A stretch of 64,000 nt of DNA from Leifsonia sp. 71-9 (GCF_001898805.1 NZ_MKVJ01000017.1:166066-230065), one strand, 5' to 3'; counted from the first letter of the stretch, positions 19,060 to 31,041 are shown. Notes: generated by a model not told the origin, from the sequence alone. Made by a program: numbers and translations.

Positions 19060-20020
19060 TTCTCACGTCCGAGCTGGAGGGCGGTGAAGTAGGCCGAGTC
19101 GTCGATCGGGTCGACGTAGCGAAGGCAGCGCTCGATTTCGTTGTCGTCGCGCCTAGCCCGCGCAGGATCGCCTGAACCGGTGTGCCCGCTTCGAGATGAC
19201 GGACGATCCACGTTGTCCGGAGCCGTTCGACAACGAACCGGTCCTGGCGCGCGGTCGTCGCAGCCAGCCGAAGGAAGTTGTGGAGGAACGTTGCAGGATC
19301 GCTTGGCAGCTCGTCCACCAGCAGCCAGGCGTGGTCAGGGCGACGACGCACAGCGGCTAGAACCTCGCGCTCCCACTCTGGTAGGCAGGTGACGGTACGC
19401 CCACGGACGGTGAGGATTAGGCCTCGTTCGTCCTCAACGAGATCATCAGGCCTGACTTCAAAGAGCTCGGGGGTGATGAGGCCAAACCCAGCACCGAGGG
19501 CGAGAGCGGTAGTCCAGACGTGCTGCCGGTGATCAGTTGAAACGGTCTGCCCGGTCAGACGGAAGTTTGCGTACTCCGCCGGCGTGTACGGCGCGTACCG
19601 GTCGACCGTGACCTTCTTGCGGGCGCGTCGCCGCGCTTCGTCTCCGTGTCCTAGCTCAGCGCTGAGGATATGGAGATAGTTGCGGATGCTGCTCTTCCGA
19701 GACTGTTCGGCTACGGGGTAGCCGCGTTTGATGAAGTCGTCGATGTTGCGAGGGTCGAGGACGATCTCTCGTTTCAGGGAGTGGCCTGCAGTGTGATGCG
19801 TCCAATCGGCGAGGCGGGCGATTCCGAACAGGACGTTCCGGGCTTCATCCTCATGGCGTGGGCTGAAGTCTGTCGCGGCGGAGCGGGTGAACTCCGCGAT
19901 AGCTGCCCAGCGGACGCGCGAGATCATGATCGGTTGGTACGAGGCGATGATTGACACAACGTCGCCCCCGTGGCGGTTAATATAACCGTCGTGGTCCGGG
20001 TCGGCAAGAGCGTCGGTCAT
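19056..20020 (-). pseudogene. Tyrosine-recombinase-like gene with a frameshift before the C-terminus
   Basis: The first about 290 codons encode an integrase-like protein: an N-terminal core-binding-like domain, then GAGFGLITPELFEVRPDDLV and ERLRTTWIVRHLEAGTPVQA, the equivalents of the Arg boxes of tyrosine recombinases, ending ILRGLGA. At about 19145-19155 the frame is lost. In the -1 frame the sequence continues sensibly as DDNEIERCLRYVDPIDDSAY, ending in LGREK and a TGA that overlaps the next gene's GTG. The gene spans 965 bp, so one deleted base would restore a 321-residue protein. The candidate catalytic Tyr (LRYVDP) lies after the shift. Without correction the frame runs on in nonsense to 18689. 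Confidence 0.7.
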
Positions 20021-20861
20021 CGAAAAGGTCCTTCATTGGTGCGGGAAGAGGCTCCGCGAGGAGATGATGCCGACGCTATTTCGGTTGGTGTATAGGTGTC
20101 GTCGTGTCAGGCGGAATCGGTAGTCGGGGGATGGCGACTCATCCCGATCCAGATCGCAGTTCGAGAGCTTCTCGGTCCATGACTTTCCGCGCTCCCCGAA
20201 CGACGACGGCATTGAGCAGGCCTGCGACACTTGAACGGCGCGACGTGACGTGACGAGTGCGGCCAACACCAGCCCGCACCGCACTCGTCACGATTGCTGC
20301 TGACACCTCTTCGAATTACGCCACGCCACCGCGAGCCCAATATCCGGGAATCGGCTTGTGAGTCGGGTTGAGGTTGATCGCGTTGCGGCGTCGTTGTCGG
20401 ATCTGACGGAACGACAGAAATCACGAACGTGTCGATGACGCCGGCGGAAGCTGAAGAGTTCGTCAAGGGTGCAGACGTCGCGCTGAAGCGAGTGCTCAAG
20501 AAATTAAACCCTCGGGACTAAAGTCTCAGCGCAGCTCGCGGCTCGCGCTTTCGCTAGCTGCCCGGTTTCGGACTAGTGATCGAAGCCCGAACCGCAACGC
20601 GCGTCGAAGCGCAGATCGCGGCACCGAAGAGAGCGACGCATCTCGAAGTTTGCTGACGCGCCCTTGATCCCAGATCTGCTCGAGTTCACGCGTTACACGG
20701 CCATTTGGAGTCTGTAACATACTGGAAACATGAGTACCGCCTTTTGGGGGTGCTCGATGAGCTATTGCTTAGGTTTCTTGCTAGACGTACAGAAATCAAA
20801 CCCTCTAGATTGATCTCGCGCTCGACTATCGGGCCGCTTACCGTTAGTCGAGGGGTTCTGA
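20021..20861. other. 840-bp region between the recombinase and the RHS gene
   Basis: No convincing full gene. A short + strand frame ending at 20522 (start GTG 20429 or ATG 20435, about 28-30 residues: TPAEAEEFVKGADVALKRVL) has an amphipathic helix and may be the tail of a lost gene. The minus-strand part next to 20020 must hold the recombinase promoter and an AAGGA ribosome-binding site. AT content is higher than in the flanking chromosome. Confidence 0.4.
20821..20852 (+). promoter_or_regulatory. Hairpin in the RHS gene leader
   Basis: CTCGACTA (20821-20828) pairs with TAGTCGAG (20845-20852), ending 9 bp before the ATG and just before the GGGG ribosome-binding site. It could be an operator or an RNA stem that modulates translation. 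Confidence 0.4.
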
Positions 20862-23800
20862 ATGCGGTCTTTCGCGCGCTCTTTCGGGTCCGTGGCCCTT
20901 GCTTCAGTTGCAGCGATGGCACTCGTCGTTGGTACGGTTTCGCCAGCGAACGCCGCAGACACGCAAGCTCAGATTGAGGCGCCATCGAGTCGATCTGCAG
21001 CGGATCTGCCGCCCCTGCCGTCGACTGCAGCGCCCGTTGGTGGGGGTCCGGTCGACGACCTAAGCGCCCGCCCGATGCGGGAAACGGAAGCGGCGAAGCC
21101 CGCCAAACTCTCCCTCGGTGAGCCGGATGCGGCAGCCGAGGAGTCGGCCTCCTCGGAAGCTGTCGCCGATGCGGTGGTCACGTCCCGCGACGAATACTCC
21201 ACGACCTACACGAAGGACGACGGATCGCACGTCACTCAGCTGTCGGCGTCGCCTGTGAACGTTTTCCAGAATGGCGAGTGGAGGGAGTCCTCGACCCGCC
21301 TCAAGGCCGACAGCGCCACTGGCGGGCTGAGCGTTCCGCAGAACGTGCTGCGGCCGGAGTTCAAGAGGGACGGCGCCGCCGACGGAGTGATGTCGGTCGA
21401 GAAGGACGGCTACCGTGTCTCCTACACGTTGAAGGGTGCCGCTACTTCGGCGATGAAGGCACCCCTCCCTTTCGCTTCCCGCAACGGCGTCGGAACCGAC
21501 AAGGTGACGTACCCCGAGGTGTTCGACGGAGTGGACCTGGAGTATCAGGTGCAGCCGTCGTCGGTTAAGGAGACGCTGAAGCTCGACGCCCTGCCCTCTA
21601 AGTCGGACGACGAGTACATGTGGGGAGTTGACGCCCCGGGTCTGACCTTGTCGGTCAACGCTGAAGGCGGTGTGGACTTTGCCGATGTCAACGGCACGGT
21701 GCGGTTTCAGATCCCGACGCCCCTGATGTGGGATTCCTCGGGTGTGGAGGGCGAGTCCTCCGATGCGACCGCGAACGTGCCGGTGACGGTCGAGCGCGCC
21801 GGCAACAGCTGGACGCTCACGCTGTCGCCGTCGCGGGAGTGGTTGGCTGACAGCGACCGCGTCTACCCCGTGTACGTCGACCCGACCACCTGGGGCCCCG
21901 CGGGGACCACCGACATCCGCTCCTACAAGTCCGATGGCGTCCTGCGCACCGATACCATCCTCGTCGGCAACGCCCGCGACCCCGGCGACCACTATTGGCG
22001 GTCGATCGTCAAGTTCCCCTACGAGCAACTGTTCGGCAAGCAGATACTCGATGCCGAGGTGTATGCCGCCATGAACGGCGTCGTCGGCACCGCTGCCGGC
22101 CCATACACCGGAGGCGTCTACTACGCGTCCTCATTCGGATACAACGGCCTTAGTGGAGGGCTCCTCGCGACGCTGCCCGTAACCGTTGACGGTGACTCCA
22201 ACGGCAACGGCCTCAGCCAGCAGATCTCGTCCTGGGTCAACTCGGGAAGCTCTGGCGCTTACCTCATGCTTACTGGACAGGAGCAGGCCGGCGCATACAC
22301 CCTGAAGAGCCTCAACGCGTATCTCTATGTGTCGTGGAAGGATTACCCGGCCGTACCGACGGCCGTCACACCCTCGCCCGTTGGCGGCGCGAGAGCCAGC
22401 TTGACGCCGACGCTGAAGATCGCCTCCACAGATCCGGAAGGCACCGGACTCGGATACTACTTCCGCGTGACGACCGGCTCCGACGGGGAAACGGGCGTCG
22501 TGTGGCAGTCCGGTTGGACCAGCACCAACCCGGTCACGGTGCCAGCAACGTACTTGCAACCGAACACGACGTACTACTACCACCTCTATGTCAAAGACGG
22601 ATACTGCACCAGCGATACACCAATCCCTGCGGGTTCCTGCTCGCAGCGCGTCTCCCAGGTGTATTCATTCAAGACCAACACTCCCGCGGTTGTCGCGCAG
22701 TCGGCGGCTGCACCAATTGACGGATCCATCCTGGTGAACGCCACTCCGACGCTGACTGGTGGTGCAGGTACAGACGCCAACGGCGACACGCTGAAGTACC
22801 AGTTCCGTCTGACGACCGGGTCCGACGGAAAGAGTGGCATCGTCGCCGTCTCGGACGTCAAGACAACCGCTCCGTATACGTGGACTGTGCCCGCGGGGGT
22901 GTTACAGGACGGTGTCCGCTATTCGTGGGTGATCGTCGTCGACGACGGCTTCGACAAGTCGCCTGGCACCTGGATCAACCACTTCACCTATACGGCGCGC
23001 ACGGGCACCAACGGTCCGTCCCCGACGGACAGCGCCGGCGGGGTGACGGTCAATCTCGCCAACGGCAACGCCAACATCTCCTTCGCCTCTCCCACCGTCT
23101 CCACGTTGGGCGGTCCGATGGGGTTGTCGTTCGCCTACAACTCCCAGCAGGCATCGGTGTCTGGCCTCACGGGAACCTACTACGACATCTCGGCCGATGC
23201 GACGCCGAACTACTCGTTCGCCCGCACCGACCTTCCCGACAAAGTTCGACTCGTTCGCACCGACTCCCTGGTCCGATTCGACTGGGGCACCAACGCTCCG
23301 ACGCCGGCCATGCCTGCCGCGCATTACATGGTGCAGTGGCAGGGATTCATCACTCCTCCGGCAAGCGGTTCGTACACGTTCGGGTTCGTTCGCGATGACG
23401 GTGCCAAACTCATCCTGAACGGAACGACCGCAGTCGATCAATGGAACAACGCGCATCAGGAGAACGTCGTCTGGGGTGCCGGAACATCGCTCACAACCGC
23501 GGCGACCGGGTCGATCGTCCCGACACCGATCGCCGTGCAGTTCTACAACAACAACGGCAGCGGACTCGTCGAGCTCTGGGTGAAGGGCACCTACAAGGAC
23601 GCCAACGGCGTCCAGCAGACACTTGACCCAACCGTTGTTCCCGCCTCCTGGCTGACCCGCAAGGTTGAAACCCTCCCGCCGGGATGGGGCGCTACCACCG
23701 CGCTGACAGGGTCCAACACCGCGTATGTTCGCGCGGAGGTCAAGGAGAGCTCCGTCACCCTGACGGACACCACCGGAACCGCGCACACCTACAACCGCAC

Positions 23801-26800
23801 CTCCGCAGGTGGCTACACGCCTCCGCCTGGAGAGCAGGGAGTGTTGGCACAAGACACGACCAAAGCCATCACGCTGACCGACGAGGACGGAACGATCTAC
23901 CAATTCGACCCGTCCGGCAAGGTCGCAAGCATCACCGATGCGATGGACGCGAAGAAGCGTGCTGCTCCGATCGCGGCTTACAAGCCGGGAACCAACCAGT
24001 TGGACAGTATTTCCGACCCGCTCTCTAAGTCGGGAACCATCTACACCCGTCAGGTCAAGTTCGCTTACGCCGGCGACAGTGCCGCATCTGTCGGCCTCAC
24101 AACGACGGACACCGGCTCACCGTTGGCATGCCCCGTCGCGCCAGGGTTCACCGCGGCGCCGCCGGGGATGATCTGTCGCATCGTGTACCCCGGTCATGTC
24201 TCCGGAGTCAGCGACACCACGCAGCTGCTCTACACGCAGCTGGACGCCACCGTGGACGCCGCATCGGGCGGTGTGCAACTTGCGCGAATCATCGATCCGG
24301 GTGATGAGGTCACCGACTTCGGGTACACGAATGGTCTGCTCTCGACGATCCGCTCGGCCACGGTCAACGACTGGCTGGCGGCGCACCCGAGGCACGATCC
24401 GGAAGCCGCAGTCAAAACGGAGATCGCGTACGACAGTACGAAGCGTGTCCAGCAGATCACACTCCCGGCGCCGGACGGTGTGAATGAAGACGAGCAACCG
24501 CAGAAGACTTACTCCTACAACCGCAACGCCGACGGCTCGGGAACCACCTTCGTCGATGCAACGGGTCTCACTCCCTCCACCACTTCCCCGGCAAACGGAC
24601 ACGCGGCGACAGCAGCATTCGACACCGCCTGGCGAGGAACCACGACATTGTCCGCTGCGGGATTGCTCACTTCCAAAACCTGGACGGTGAAGGATCAGAA
24701 CACGTCCGTCACCGACGCCGCCGGACGAAAGTCCACCACCTTGTTCGACCAACTGGATCGCCCGACCGACGCGTACGGTCCCGCCCCCGTGTCGTGCTAC
24801 GGGGCCGACCTGCGCCCTACAGCGGCGTGTGCTCTGACAACAGCGCACACGTCGACCGCCTACGACGAGGGAATGCGAGGGCTGAACGCCACGTACTATC
24901 CCAACTCGACGCTCAGCGGCGTCCCCAGCAACTACGCGCTCGGTGTCGGCACGGCCGATGGAACAGTCAACGCCAACTGGGGAACGGCAGCCCCGTACAC
25001 AGGTGGCCCCGCCGATAACTGGACACTTCGGCTGACGGGAACGATCACCTTCCCCACAGCCGGGACTTACACTCTGAACACCAATGCCGACGACGGCTCA
25101 CAGCTCTGGCTGGACGACGTCCTCAAGGTCAGCGACTGGGTCTCCAGCTCTGCTCACCTCTCTCCGACCGCAACGGTGACCGCCACCGCCGGTCAATCGA
25201 TGCGTGTCCGACTCGAGTACAAGGAAGATACGTCCACTGCTAGCCTCCAATTGCTTTGGACACCGCCTGGGGGCAGCCGAGTCGTCGTGCCGGGGACCGC
25301 ATTGTCGCCGGCCTACGGCCTCGTCACCACCACCCAGACCGACGATGCCGTACCCGCGGGTGTCACGGGTCTCGGCACGGCTCAGACGCCTCCGTCGAAG
25401 ACCACGACCGGTTACGGGACCACACCTTGGCTCGGAATGGCCACCACCACGACGGCCGTCGGGACGACGGCTCCCCTCACCACCACGAACACCTACGAAG
25501 CCTTCGGTACCGCAGGCTATCTTCGGCAGCTCTCCCAGACGCTCCCCGCCGGCAACACCGCCGTCTCGAACACCTACTACACCGAGCTCGGCGGCTATGC
25601 CGACCAGGTCAACAGCGGGGTAGCCGTCTGCGAACTCGCCGCCACGACGCCGCAGTTTGGTCGCCTGATGAGTGCCACTGGTCCGAGTCCGGCAACGGGT
25701 GTACCAATCACGACAAGCTACGTCTACGACCTCCTCGGCCGCGTCGTCGGCAGTAAGAAGACTGGCGATACGAAATGGTCCTGCTCCACCTACGACGACC
25801 GCGGGCGCGTGACTAAGCAGACCTATTCGGCAACAGCGACGACCACCGAACGAACGGTGCTCTCCAGCTTCGCCACAAGCAACGGTGACCCACTGACGAC
25901 TTCGTCAGAGGATGATGCGGGCCGGATCACGACAGTTACGGACCTCCTCGGGCGAACTGTGTCTTACACCGACGTGTGGGGAACCGTCACGACCAGCAAC
26001 TACAACCGCTTGAACCAACTCATCACACAGGCAAGCACTCCCACGGGCCAGCCCCCGCAAGGCGAGAAGTACACTTACGACGATGACGGCCGAGTCAAAA
26101 CGGTTGCCGACCTCAGCGGGAAGACCCTCGCAATCTCCACCTACGTCAACGGGGAGCTTGCAACCACGAGCTACCCCTCAGGCACGGGCAACGCCGGAAA
26201 CGGCAGCACCGGCACCTGGACCCGAAACTCCGCCGGCGCCACCACTTCCATCCGGTGGAACGACCAAACCGGCACAGGTACCGTCGACACGGTCGACCGC
26301 AGCCAAGCCGGCCGAGTCGTCAAGGACACTGTCACCCAAGGACCCAAGACCATCGGAACCAGCGTGTACTCCTACGACACCGTGGGCAGGCTCGCCTCCG
26401 CCCAAGTGGCAGGCCACACCCTGGGATACGAGTTCGCCGAGTCCGGCGGCTGCGGTGCCAACACCGCCGCTGGCAAGAACGGCAACCGAACCAAATTCAC
26501 CGACACCACAACCGCCGGCACCGCCGTAACGACATACTGCTACGACAACGCAGACCGACTGACCTCCACCACAGTCGGCGCCACTCCTCCAGCAACGGCA
26601 ACCGAAGACGGCCGAGCAAGCGCGAATAGCACCACTGCGGCCGCGTCCGTGACCGCGACGATCTCCACGACAAAGCCCAATGACCTCCTCGTTGCGTTCT
26701 ACCAGTCCGACGGCCCGGACATCAGCCACGGACAGACGGGAACGGTCACCGGCGGTGGCCTCACCTGGACCCTGGCGAAACGAGAGAACACTCAACGTGG

Positions 26801-28391
26801 CACAAGCGAGGTGTGGACGGCGACCTCCGCCAACACGCTCACAAACGCCGCCATCACCGGCACACAGACGGACTCAACAGCGGAATACCACCAACTCATG
26901 AGCATCGTCGCGTTCTCCGGAGCATCCGGAGTAGGTGCAAGCAACACCTCCAACGGGCGTGCAGGCGCTCCAACCGTCAACGTCACGACAACAGCACCGG
27001 GGTCGCTTGTTTACGGTGCAGGACACGCCAGCAGCGGCAACGAACGATGGATCAGCGGCGATCAGCAGATGTACGACATGCTGATGGATGATCCGAGCCA
27101 ATGGAATCTGGTCAGCCCCGGTAGCCCGGCCACAGAGGCGAAGACGTCGACGTCGGCATCGGCGCTGGCTGACCCGCAATTTAACTTCTTCTGGGCGCAG
27201 CGCTCAACTGCCATCGTGCCGACTGGAAGCCCGGTCAGTGTCGGGGTCAGCGACGGGGACAGCCCGTGGAACATAGTCGCGGTTGAGATCCTCGCCGCAC
27301 CCGAGCCCGGCGCAACCCCCAACCCCGTCAGCGCAACCAGCCTGAACGCGACGAACCTCACCTACGACAACCGAGGCAACACCACGACCCTCGCCGACCA
27401 AATCATCAGTTACGACCAGTCCGATCGCCACATCACCACCAGCATCGCCGGCGGCGCGGTCATTAGCTACACCCGCGATGTCACCGATCGCATCGTTGCG
27501 CGAACGGTCACCCCAGTGGGCGGACCCGCCACGACCGTGCGCTACGGATTCAGCGGCGACGGAGACAGCCCCGACTGGACGCTCACGACGACCGGCGCAG
27601 TCGTTGAACACACACTGGTCCTCCCCGGCGGAGTCGTGGTCTCCCAACAAACCGGCACCACCTCCTGGTCGTACCCGAACATCCACGGAGACGTCCTCCT
27701 TCAGATGGATGGAGCAGGTGCAGTCCAAGGTGCACTCGCGCTCTACGACCCGTTCGGCAACCCGATTGACTTGGCGACCTCACGCATCGGGACGCTCGGG
27801 GCTGACGATGCAGTACCAGCCAACACGCCCCAGGGCGCAAGCTACGGATGGGTCGGAAGTAACCAGAAGCTCTACGAGCACGAAGGAAGCATCGCCACCA
27901 TCGAAATGGGAGCGAGACAGTACGTCGCCGCGCTCGGCCGTTTCCTCTCAGTCGACCCCGTCCTCGGCGGAAACACAAACGCATACACCTACCCGAACGA
28001 CCCGATCAACATGTTCGACCTGAACGGCGACTTCGCCGCCCTCCTCGTCGGACTCGCAGCCTTCGGAGCCGCCGATTTCTGGAACCCCGTCGGATGGGTC
28101 GCCCTTGCCGCGGTCGTTGTCATCGGAGCGGTCTACCTGGGCACACTCGTGGCAGACCGAATCAGCCGCGACAACCGAATTGCGCAGGCAAAGAAGAACA
28201 CCTCGAACACGTCGAAAACTAAGGCCGCAGCCAAAGCGAAGGCGAAGCAGGATGCCAAGCGACTCCGAAAGGACGGGTACTGTGCCGACTTCCGAGATCT
28301 CTGCGGAGCCGGCGATCATTACCATGTCGATGTGAAGACAAAGAATGGACGTGACCAGGGGACGCGGCATTATCGGTGGAGGAAGTTCTGA
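20862..28391 (+). CDS. Secreted RHS/YD-repeat polymorphic toxin with PA14 domains
   Basis: A 2509-residue exported toxin-delivery protein. A signal peptide (about 1-32, [20 protein letters not shown], cleavage near PANAA) leads to a DNRLRE-type beta region (to about 500), Ig-like repeats, a first PA14-like domain near 766 ([20 protein letters not shown]), YD repeats, a second PA14-like domain near 1340 ([20 protein letters not shown]), and more YD repeats. The latter are interrupted at about 1912-2150 by an extra beta-sandwich-like domain. The RHS core closes with [20 protein letters not shown] and ends at DLNGD (about 2390). The variable tip has a hydrophobic segment (about 2392-2430), a Lys/Ala linker and a 50-residue end with HYHVDV and RHYRW, presumably the toxin; its activity is unrecognised. 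The next gene starts on the stop codon. Confidence 0.9.
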   Translation: MRSFARSFGSVALASVAAMALVVGTVSPANAADTQAQIEAPSSRSAADLPPLPSTAAPVGGGPVDDLSARPMRETEAAKPAKLSLGEPDAAAEESASSEAVADAVVTSRDEYSTTYTKDDGSHVTQLSASPVNVFQNGEWRESSTRLKADSATGGLSVPQNVLRPEFKRDGAADGVMSVEKDGYRVSYTLKGAATSAMKAPLPFASRNGVGTDKVTYPEVFDGVDLEYQVQPSSVKETLKLDALPSKSDDEYMWGVDAPGLTLSVNAEGGVDFADVNGTVRFQIPTPLMWDSSGVEGESSDATANVPVTVERAGNSWTLTLSPSREWLADSDRVYPVYVDPTTWGPAGTTDIRSYKSDGVLRTDTILVGNARDPGDHYWRSIVKFPYEQLFGKQILDAEVYAAMNGVVGTAAGPYTGGVYYASSFGYNGLSGGLLATLPVTVDGDSNGNGLSQQISSWVNSGSSGAYLMLTGQEQAGAYTLKSLNAYLYVSWKDYPAVPTAVTPSPVGGARASLTPTLKIASTDPEGTGLGYYFRVTTGSDGETGVVWQSGWTSTNPVTVPATYLQPNTTYYYHLYVKDGYCTSDTPIPAGSCSQRVSQVYSFKTNTPAVVAQSAAAPIDGSILVNATPTLTGGAGTDANGDTLKYQFRLTTGSDGKSGIVAVSDVKTTAPYTWTVPAGVLQDGVRYSWVIVVDDGFDKSPGTWINHFTYTARTGTNGPSPTDSAGGVTVNLANGNANISFASPTVSTLGGPMGLSFAYNSQQASVSGLTGTYYDISADATPNYSFARTDLPDKVRLVRTDSLVRFDWGTNAPTPAMPAAHYMVQWQGFITPPASGSYTFGFVRDDGAKLILNGTTAVDQWNNAHQENVVWGAGTSLTTAATGSIVPTPIAVQFYNNNGSGLVELWVKGTYKDANGVQQTLDPTVVPASWLTRKVETLPPGWGATTALTGSNTAYVRAEVKESSVTLTDTTGTAHTYNRTSAGGYTPPPGEQGVLAQDTTKAITLTDEDGTIYQFDPSGKVASITDAMDAKKRAAPIAAYKPGTNQLDSISDPLSKSGTIYTRQVKFAYAGDSAASVGLTTTDTGSPLACPVAPGFTAAPPGMICRIVYPGHVSGVSDTTQLLYTQLDATVDAASGGVQLARIIDPGDEVTDFGYTNGLLSTIRSATVNDWLAAHPRHDPEAAVKTEIAYDSTKRVQQITLPAPDGVNEDEQPQKTYSYNRNADGSGTTFVDATGLTPSTTSPANGHAATAAFDTAWRGTTTLSAAGLLTSKTWTVKDQNTSVTDAAGRKSTTLFDQLDRPTDAYGPAPVSCYGADLRPTAACALTTAHTSTAYDEGMRGLNATYYPNSTLSGVPSNYALGVGTADGTVNANWGTAAPYTGGPADNWTLRLTGTITFPTAGTYTLNTNADDGSQLWLDDVLKVSDWVSSSAHLSPTATVTATAGQSMRVRLEYKEDTSTASLQLLWTPPGGSRVVVPGTALSPAYGLVTTTQTDDAVPAGVTGLGTAQTPPSKTTTGYGTTPWLGMATTTTAVGTTAPLTTTNTYEAFGTAGYLRQLSQTLPAGNTAVSNTYYTELGGYADQVNSGVAVCELAATTPQFGRLMSATGPSPATGVPITTSYVYDLLGRVVGSKKTGDTKWSCSTYDDRGRVTKQTYSATATTTERTVLSSFATSNGDPLTTSSEDDAGRITTVTDLLGRTVSYTDVWGTVTTSNYNRLNQLITQASTPTGQPPQGEKYTYDDDGRVKTVADLSGKTLAISTYVNGELATTSYPSGTGNAGNGSTGTWTRNSAGATTSIRWNDQTGTGTVDTVDRSQAGRVVKDTVTQGPKTIGTSVYSYDTVGRLASAQVAGHTLGYEFAESGGCGANTAAGKNGNRTKFTDTTTAGTAVTTYCYDNADRLTSTTVGATPPATATEDGRASANSTTAAASVTATISTTKPNDLLVAFYQSDGPDISHGQTGTVTGGGLTWTLAKRENTQRGTSEVWTATSANTLTNAAITGTQTDSTAEYHQLMSIVAFSGASGVGASNTSNGRAGAPTVNVTTTAPGSLVYGAGHASSGNERWISGDQQMYDMLMDDPSQWNLVSPGSPATEAKTSTSASALADPQFNFFWAQRSTAIVPTGSPVSVGVSDGDSPWNIVAVEILAAPEPGATPNPVSATSLNATNLTYDNRGNTTTLADQIISYDQSDRHITTSIAGGAVISYTRDVTDRIVARTVTPVGGPATTVRYGFSGDGDSPDWTLTTTGAVVEHTLVLPGGVVVSQQTGTTSWSYPNIHGDVLLQMDGAGAVQGALALYDPFGNPIDLATSRIGTLGADDAVPANTPQGASYGWVGSNQKLYEHEGSIATIEMGARQYVAALGRFLSVDPVLGGNTNAYTYPNDPINMFDLNGDFAALLVGLAAFGAADFWNPVGWVALAAVVVIGAVYLGTLVADRISRDNRIAQAKKNTSNTSKTKAAAKAKAKQDAKRLRKDGYCADFRDLCGAGDHYHVDVKTKNGRDQGTRHYRWRKF

Positions 28392-28804
28392 TGTGGAATC
28401 CGCCCGGGAAGGGGTACAACACGCTCGACCCCGACGACGCCGCCGAGTACTTCGACGATGATCTTCGCGCTCGGATCGGCTCCCTTTCACCCCGCGAGAT
28501 GGTGGAACTCAGTAGCCAGTTCAACAGAGTCACCGAGCTGGTGTACGAGCAACTCGACAATGAGTTCACGCGTGAAGATGAAGATGAGTTCTCGATGCAG
28601 CTTCCGCCTGTTGATCTTCTGTTTCGCGATATCGATCCGGAAGAGGGTCTCTTTGAAGGGTTGACTAAGCAAATCGAGGCCGCACCTCTGCGGTGGCGAC
28701 TTGACCTCGCTCAGATGGTCGGAAGCTATGTACGCGACTACGGTCCATCGCAAAGAAAGTACATCCGGATTCTGAAGCGCATCCAGCGCGAATCTCGTAG
28801 GTGA
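28391..28804 (+). CDS. Putative immunity protein for the RHS toxin
   Basis: A 137-residue acidic, soluble, all-helical-looking protein without a signal peptide (DDAAEYFDDDLRARIGSLSP; NEFTREDEDEFSMQ). The ATG overlaps the toxin stop by one base (TGATG) and GGAGG lies 8 nt upstream, inside the toxin's last codons, so production is tied to toxin translation. Position, size and charge are those of cognate immunity proteins in polymorphic toxin loci; no family was recognised. The basic toxin tip and acidic partner fit direct binding. Assignment is from context, not homology. Confidence 0.7.
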   Translation: MWNPPGKGYNTLDPDDAAEYFDDDLRARIGSLSPREMVELSSQFNRVTELVYEQLDNEFTREDEDEFSMQLPPVDLLFRDIDPEEGLFEGLTKQIEAAPLRWRLDLAQMVGSYVRDYGPSQRKYIRILKRIQRESRR

Positions 28805-28899
28805 CGAAACGTGGCGATCCTTGCTGTCTCGATGTGAAAACGAACAACGTGCGGGATCAGGGTACGAGACCGTCTCGACGACCTCCTTCGTGTAGCTGA
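28801..28899 (+). pseudogene. Displaced copy of the RHS toxin tip
   Basis: Reading from 28801, GDPCCLDVKTNNVRDQGTR aligns without gaps to the toxin end [19 protein letters not shown] with 13 of 19 identities; at DNA level 28813-28869 matches 28312-28368. The frame then ends in a stop at 28897. It is a truncated alternative toxin end left downstream of the immunity gene, as seen in RHS loci that swap C-termini by recombination. Confidence 0.75.
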
Positions 28900-29117
28900 G
28901 CGAAGGCACGGGCTTCGAAGATCTCGTCGCTCTTCTCGCCGGCCGCATGCTCATCGACGACGTTCCGCTGGCGGTCGCGTTGATCGAGAAGACGGTGGAA
29001 TTTCTCCGCGCTCGAAACCCGAGAGCTGCGACGAGCAGCAGCAATCGATCGCCATCGAAGGCCGAGATGGCAGCGGCAGCACGGGCAGAGCTCGAGGAGC
29101 TTCACGGTGACCTGTGA
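28896..29117 (+). other. Small open frame, probable gene remnant
   Basis: After a stop at 28893, an in-frame stretch runs to TGA 29115-29117: FEDLVALLAGRMLIDDVPLA, then VALIEKTVEFLRARN and a Lys/Glu-rich end. With ATG 28947 it would be 56 residues. It is helical and acidic and could be the remnant of an immunity gene belonging to the displaced toxin tip. The rest of the 700-bp gap to 29508 shows nothing I can name. Confidence 0.4.
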
Positions 29118-29508
29118 CGGGCCCCGCGCGAAGCAACGGCCACGGTCAAGTCGGCGTTGCTGAAACCAGTCTGTGGCGCCTCCACGTCTATCGATGATGT
29201 CTAAAGCCGGGGCCGGTTTCGTGGCGCCCGTCCGGCGGCCTCCTGGCAATCGGGCAAGCCTTTGGTAGCGGCGGCAATGACGATCTCGTGTCAGTTGCTT
29301 GAGCCTGCTGGTGGAGGCGGTCCCGTTAGCTTGGGCGATCATGAGACTCGCCCGTCAGCGCACTCCGATGGAGTCGTTCCTAACCAGAAAGTGACGCGGA
29401 AACGGGGGACTCACAGCGTCCCTTTCGGGGGATTCAGCGCGGCAACCCAGGCCGCTAGCATCGGGCGAGTCCGATAGGGCGAGACGGGTTGATGGAGGGA
29501 TCAGCGAG

Positions 29509-31041
29509 ATGGTGCACCACTCACGGAAACTGGCATGACTCCTGCTGCCCATCGCGCTGACGGCTCTGCTGGGAACAGCGGGGGCGGTGTCGTCCGCCTC
29601 CGCAGTCGCGGCGACCGTCGACAATGGCTCGTCTGTCTATGTGGGCGCGCGTCAGGGCTACGGCGGTACCGGCGTGTTCCCGATCTACGCGAGCGTGCCG
29701 TCTGATCCGGCGAACCCTGGTGAGCCGGATCTGTGGGCGTACTGCATCGAACACGATGTGCACGCCGAGACCGGGCTCGAGGGAGTCGTCGGCGATACGG
29801 GCAGCTTCCTCGGCACCAATTACTTTACCGACCCGGCCGTCCAGAGCAAGGTCTACTGGGTCCTCGCCCACAGCTATCCGGCGCTTAGCCTGGCGGACTT
29901 CGGCGCCGCAGCCGGAGTCCCCGGCATCTCGCGTAATGACGCGATTGAGGCGACGCAGTACGCGATCTGGCGCTACACCGAACTCACCTTCGACGCGGCC
30001 TGGAGCTTCGAGACCCCCGACTCCGAGGCGGCGTACTGGCACCTTCTGGCCGGCGCGAACACAAGCACCGGCACCGTCCCCGACAAGTCGTACGTCGCCA
30101 TCATGGCGTCGGCGGACGCGCAGTTCGCCGGGCAGTTGATCGGACCCTTCATCGTCACAACCAATCGGTCGTCCGCGCAGGTCTCGGTCTCGCCTGCCGT
30201 CCCGGTCACCGACGCCGCGGGTGATCCGGTCGACCTGAACGCCGTCACCGACGGTCAGGAGCTCTACCTCGACCTGCGCGGCGATACCGCGGCGGGAAAG
30301 GCGACGATCAATGCCACGGTCTCGGGCTCGTCCGTCGACGGGCATATCGTCTCTGTCCCGACGATGGCCGGCGGCACGGCGACGGCCGCGGACCACGCGC
30401 AGTCGATCGTCCTCGTCGCGGGATCCACCTCGATGACCGACGTGCAGACCGCATTCGAGTGGGCGGCCGTTCCCGTCCCCGCGATCGGCACGGTGCTGAC
30501 CGACGTCGCCGACGGCGACCACACTCTCCCAGCGACCGGCGGCACGGCGGTCGACACGATCGCCTATGAGAACCTCACTCCGGGTGTCGAGTACACCGCG
30601 ACCGGTGAGCTCGTTCGCGCGACGGACGGCACGACTACCGGAATCACCGGGAGCACGACGTTCACCCCGACCAGTCCCAGTGGCACGGCGACGGTGCGCT
30701 TCGACATCCCGAGCGGATATGCGGGTCAGCGGCTCGTGGCCTTCGAGTCGCTTTTCGAGGCGGGCAGCTCGACCGCTGCCGCTGTGCACCGGGATCTCAC
30801 CGACGCCGGCCAGACGATCACCGTCGCATCCTCGCCCGGCACATCCTCGCCGTCGACGCCCACGAGCACCTCGGCGACGGGCGGCTCGTCGAACTCGGGA
30901 TCGACCGAAGGGTCCACCGCGCTGGCCTCGACCGGATCGGAGCTCCCGACCGGCATCGCTGTCGGCGGCCTCGTCGCGGTCCTTGCAGGCCTGGTCATCA
31001 CCGTGCTGGCCCGACGCGAACGGACCCGCCACGAATCCTGA
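29509..31041 (+). pseudogene. Thioester-domain (TQXA) VaFE-repeat surface adhesin with in-frame stop in the signal peptide
   Basis: The whole frame is 510 codons. ATG 29509 follows GGAGGG at good spacing and codes MVHHSRKLA, then TGA (29536-29538), then LLLPIALTALLGTAGAVSSA, clearly the hydrophobic core of a signal peptide. Beyond it lie a TQXA thioester domain (AYCIEHD with the Cys, EATQYAIW with the Gln, which form an internal thioester in this family), a VaFE repeat (AIGTVLTDVADGDHTLPATG, ending LVAFESL), a Ser/Thr/Gly stalk and a sorting signal LASTG, hydrophobic helix and basic tail for sortase anchoring. Starting at GTG 29587 would avoid the stop but lacks export. One C-to-T change (CGA to TGA) explains it. 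Confidence 0.8.

Noticed and set aside
21060-22028. Long antisense frames across the RHS gene
   Set aside because: Shadow of the strong coding bias on the + strand; no starts with ribosome-binding sites or domains.
29536-29538. TGA read as selenocysteine in the adhesin
   Set aside because: It lies in a signal peptide where selenocysteine makes no sense, and no SECIS-like stem was seen after it.
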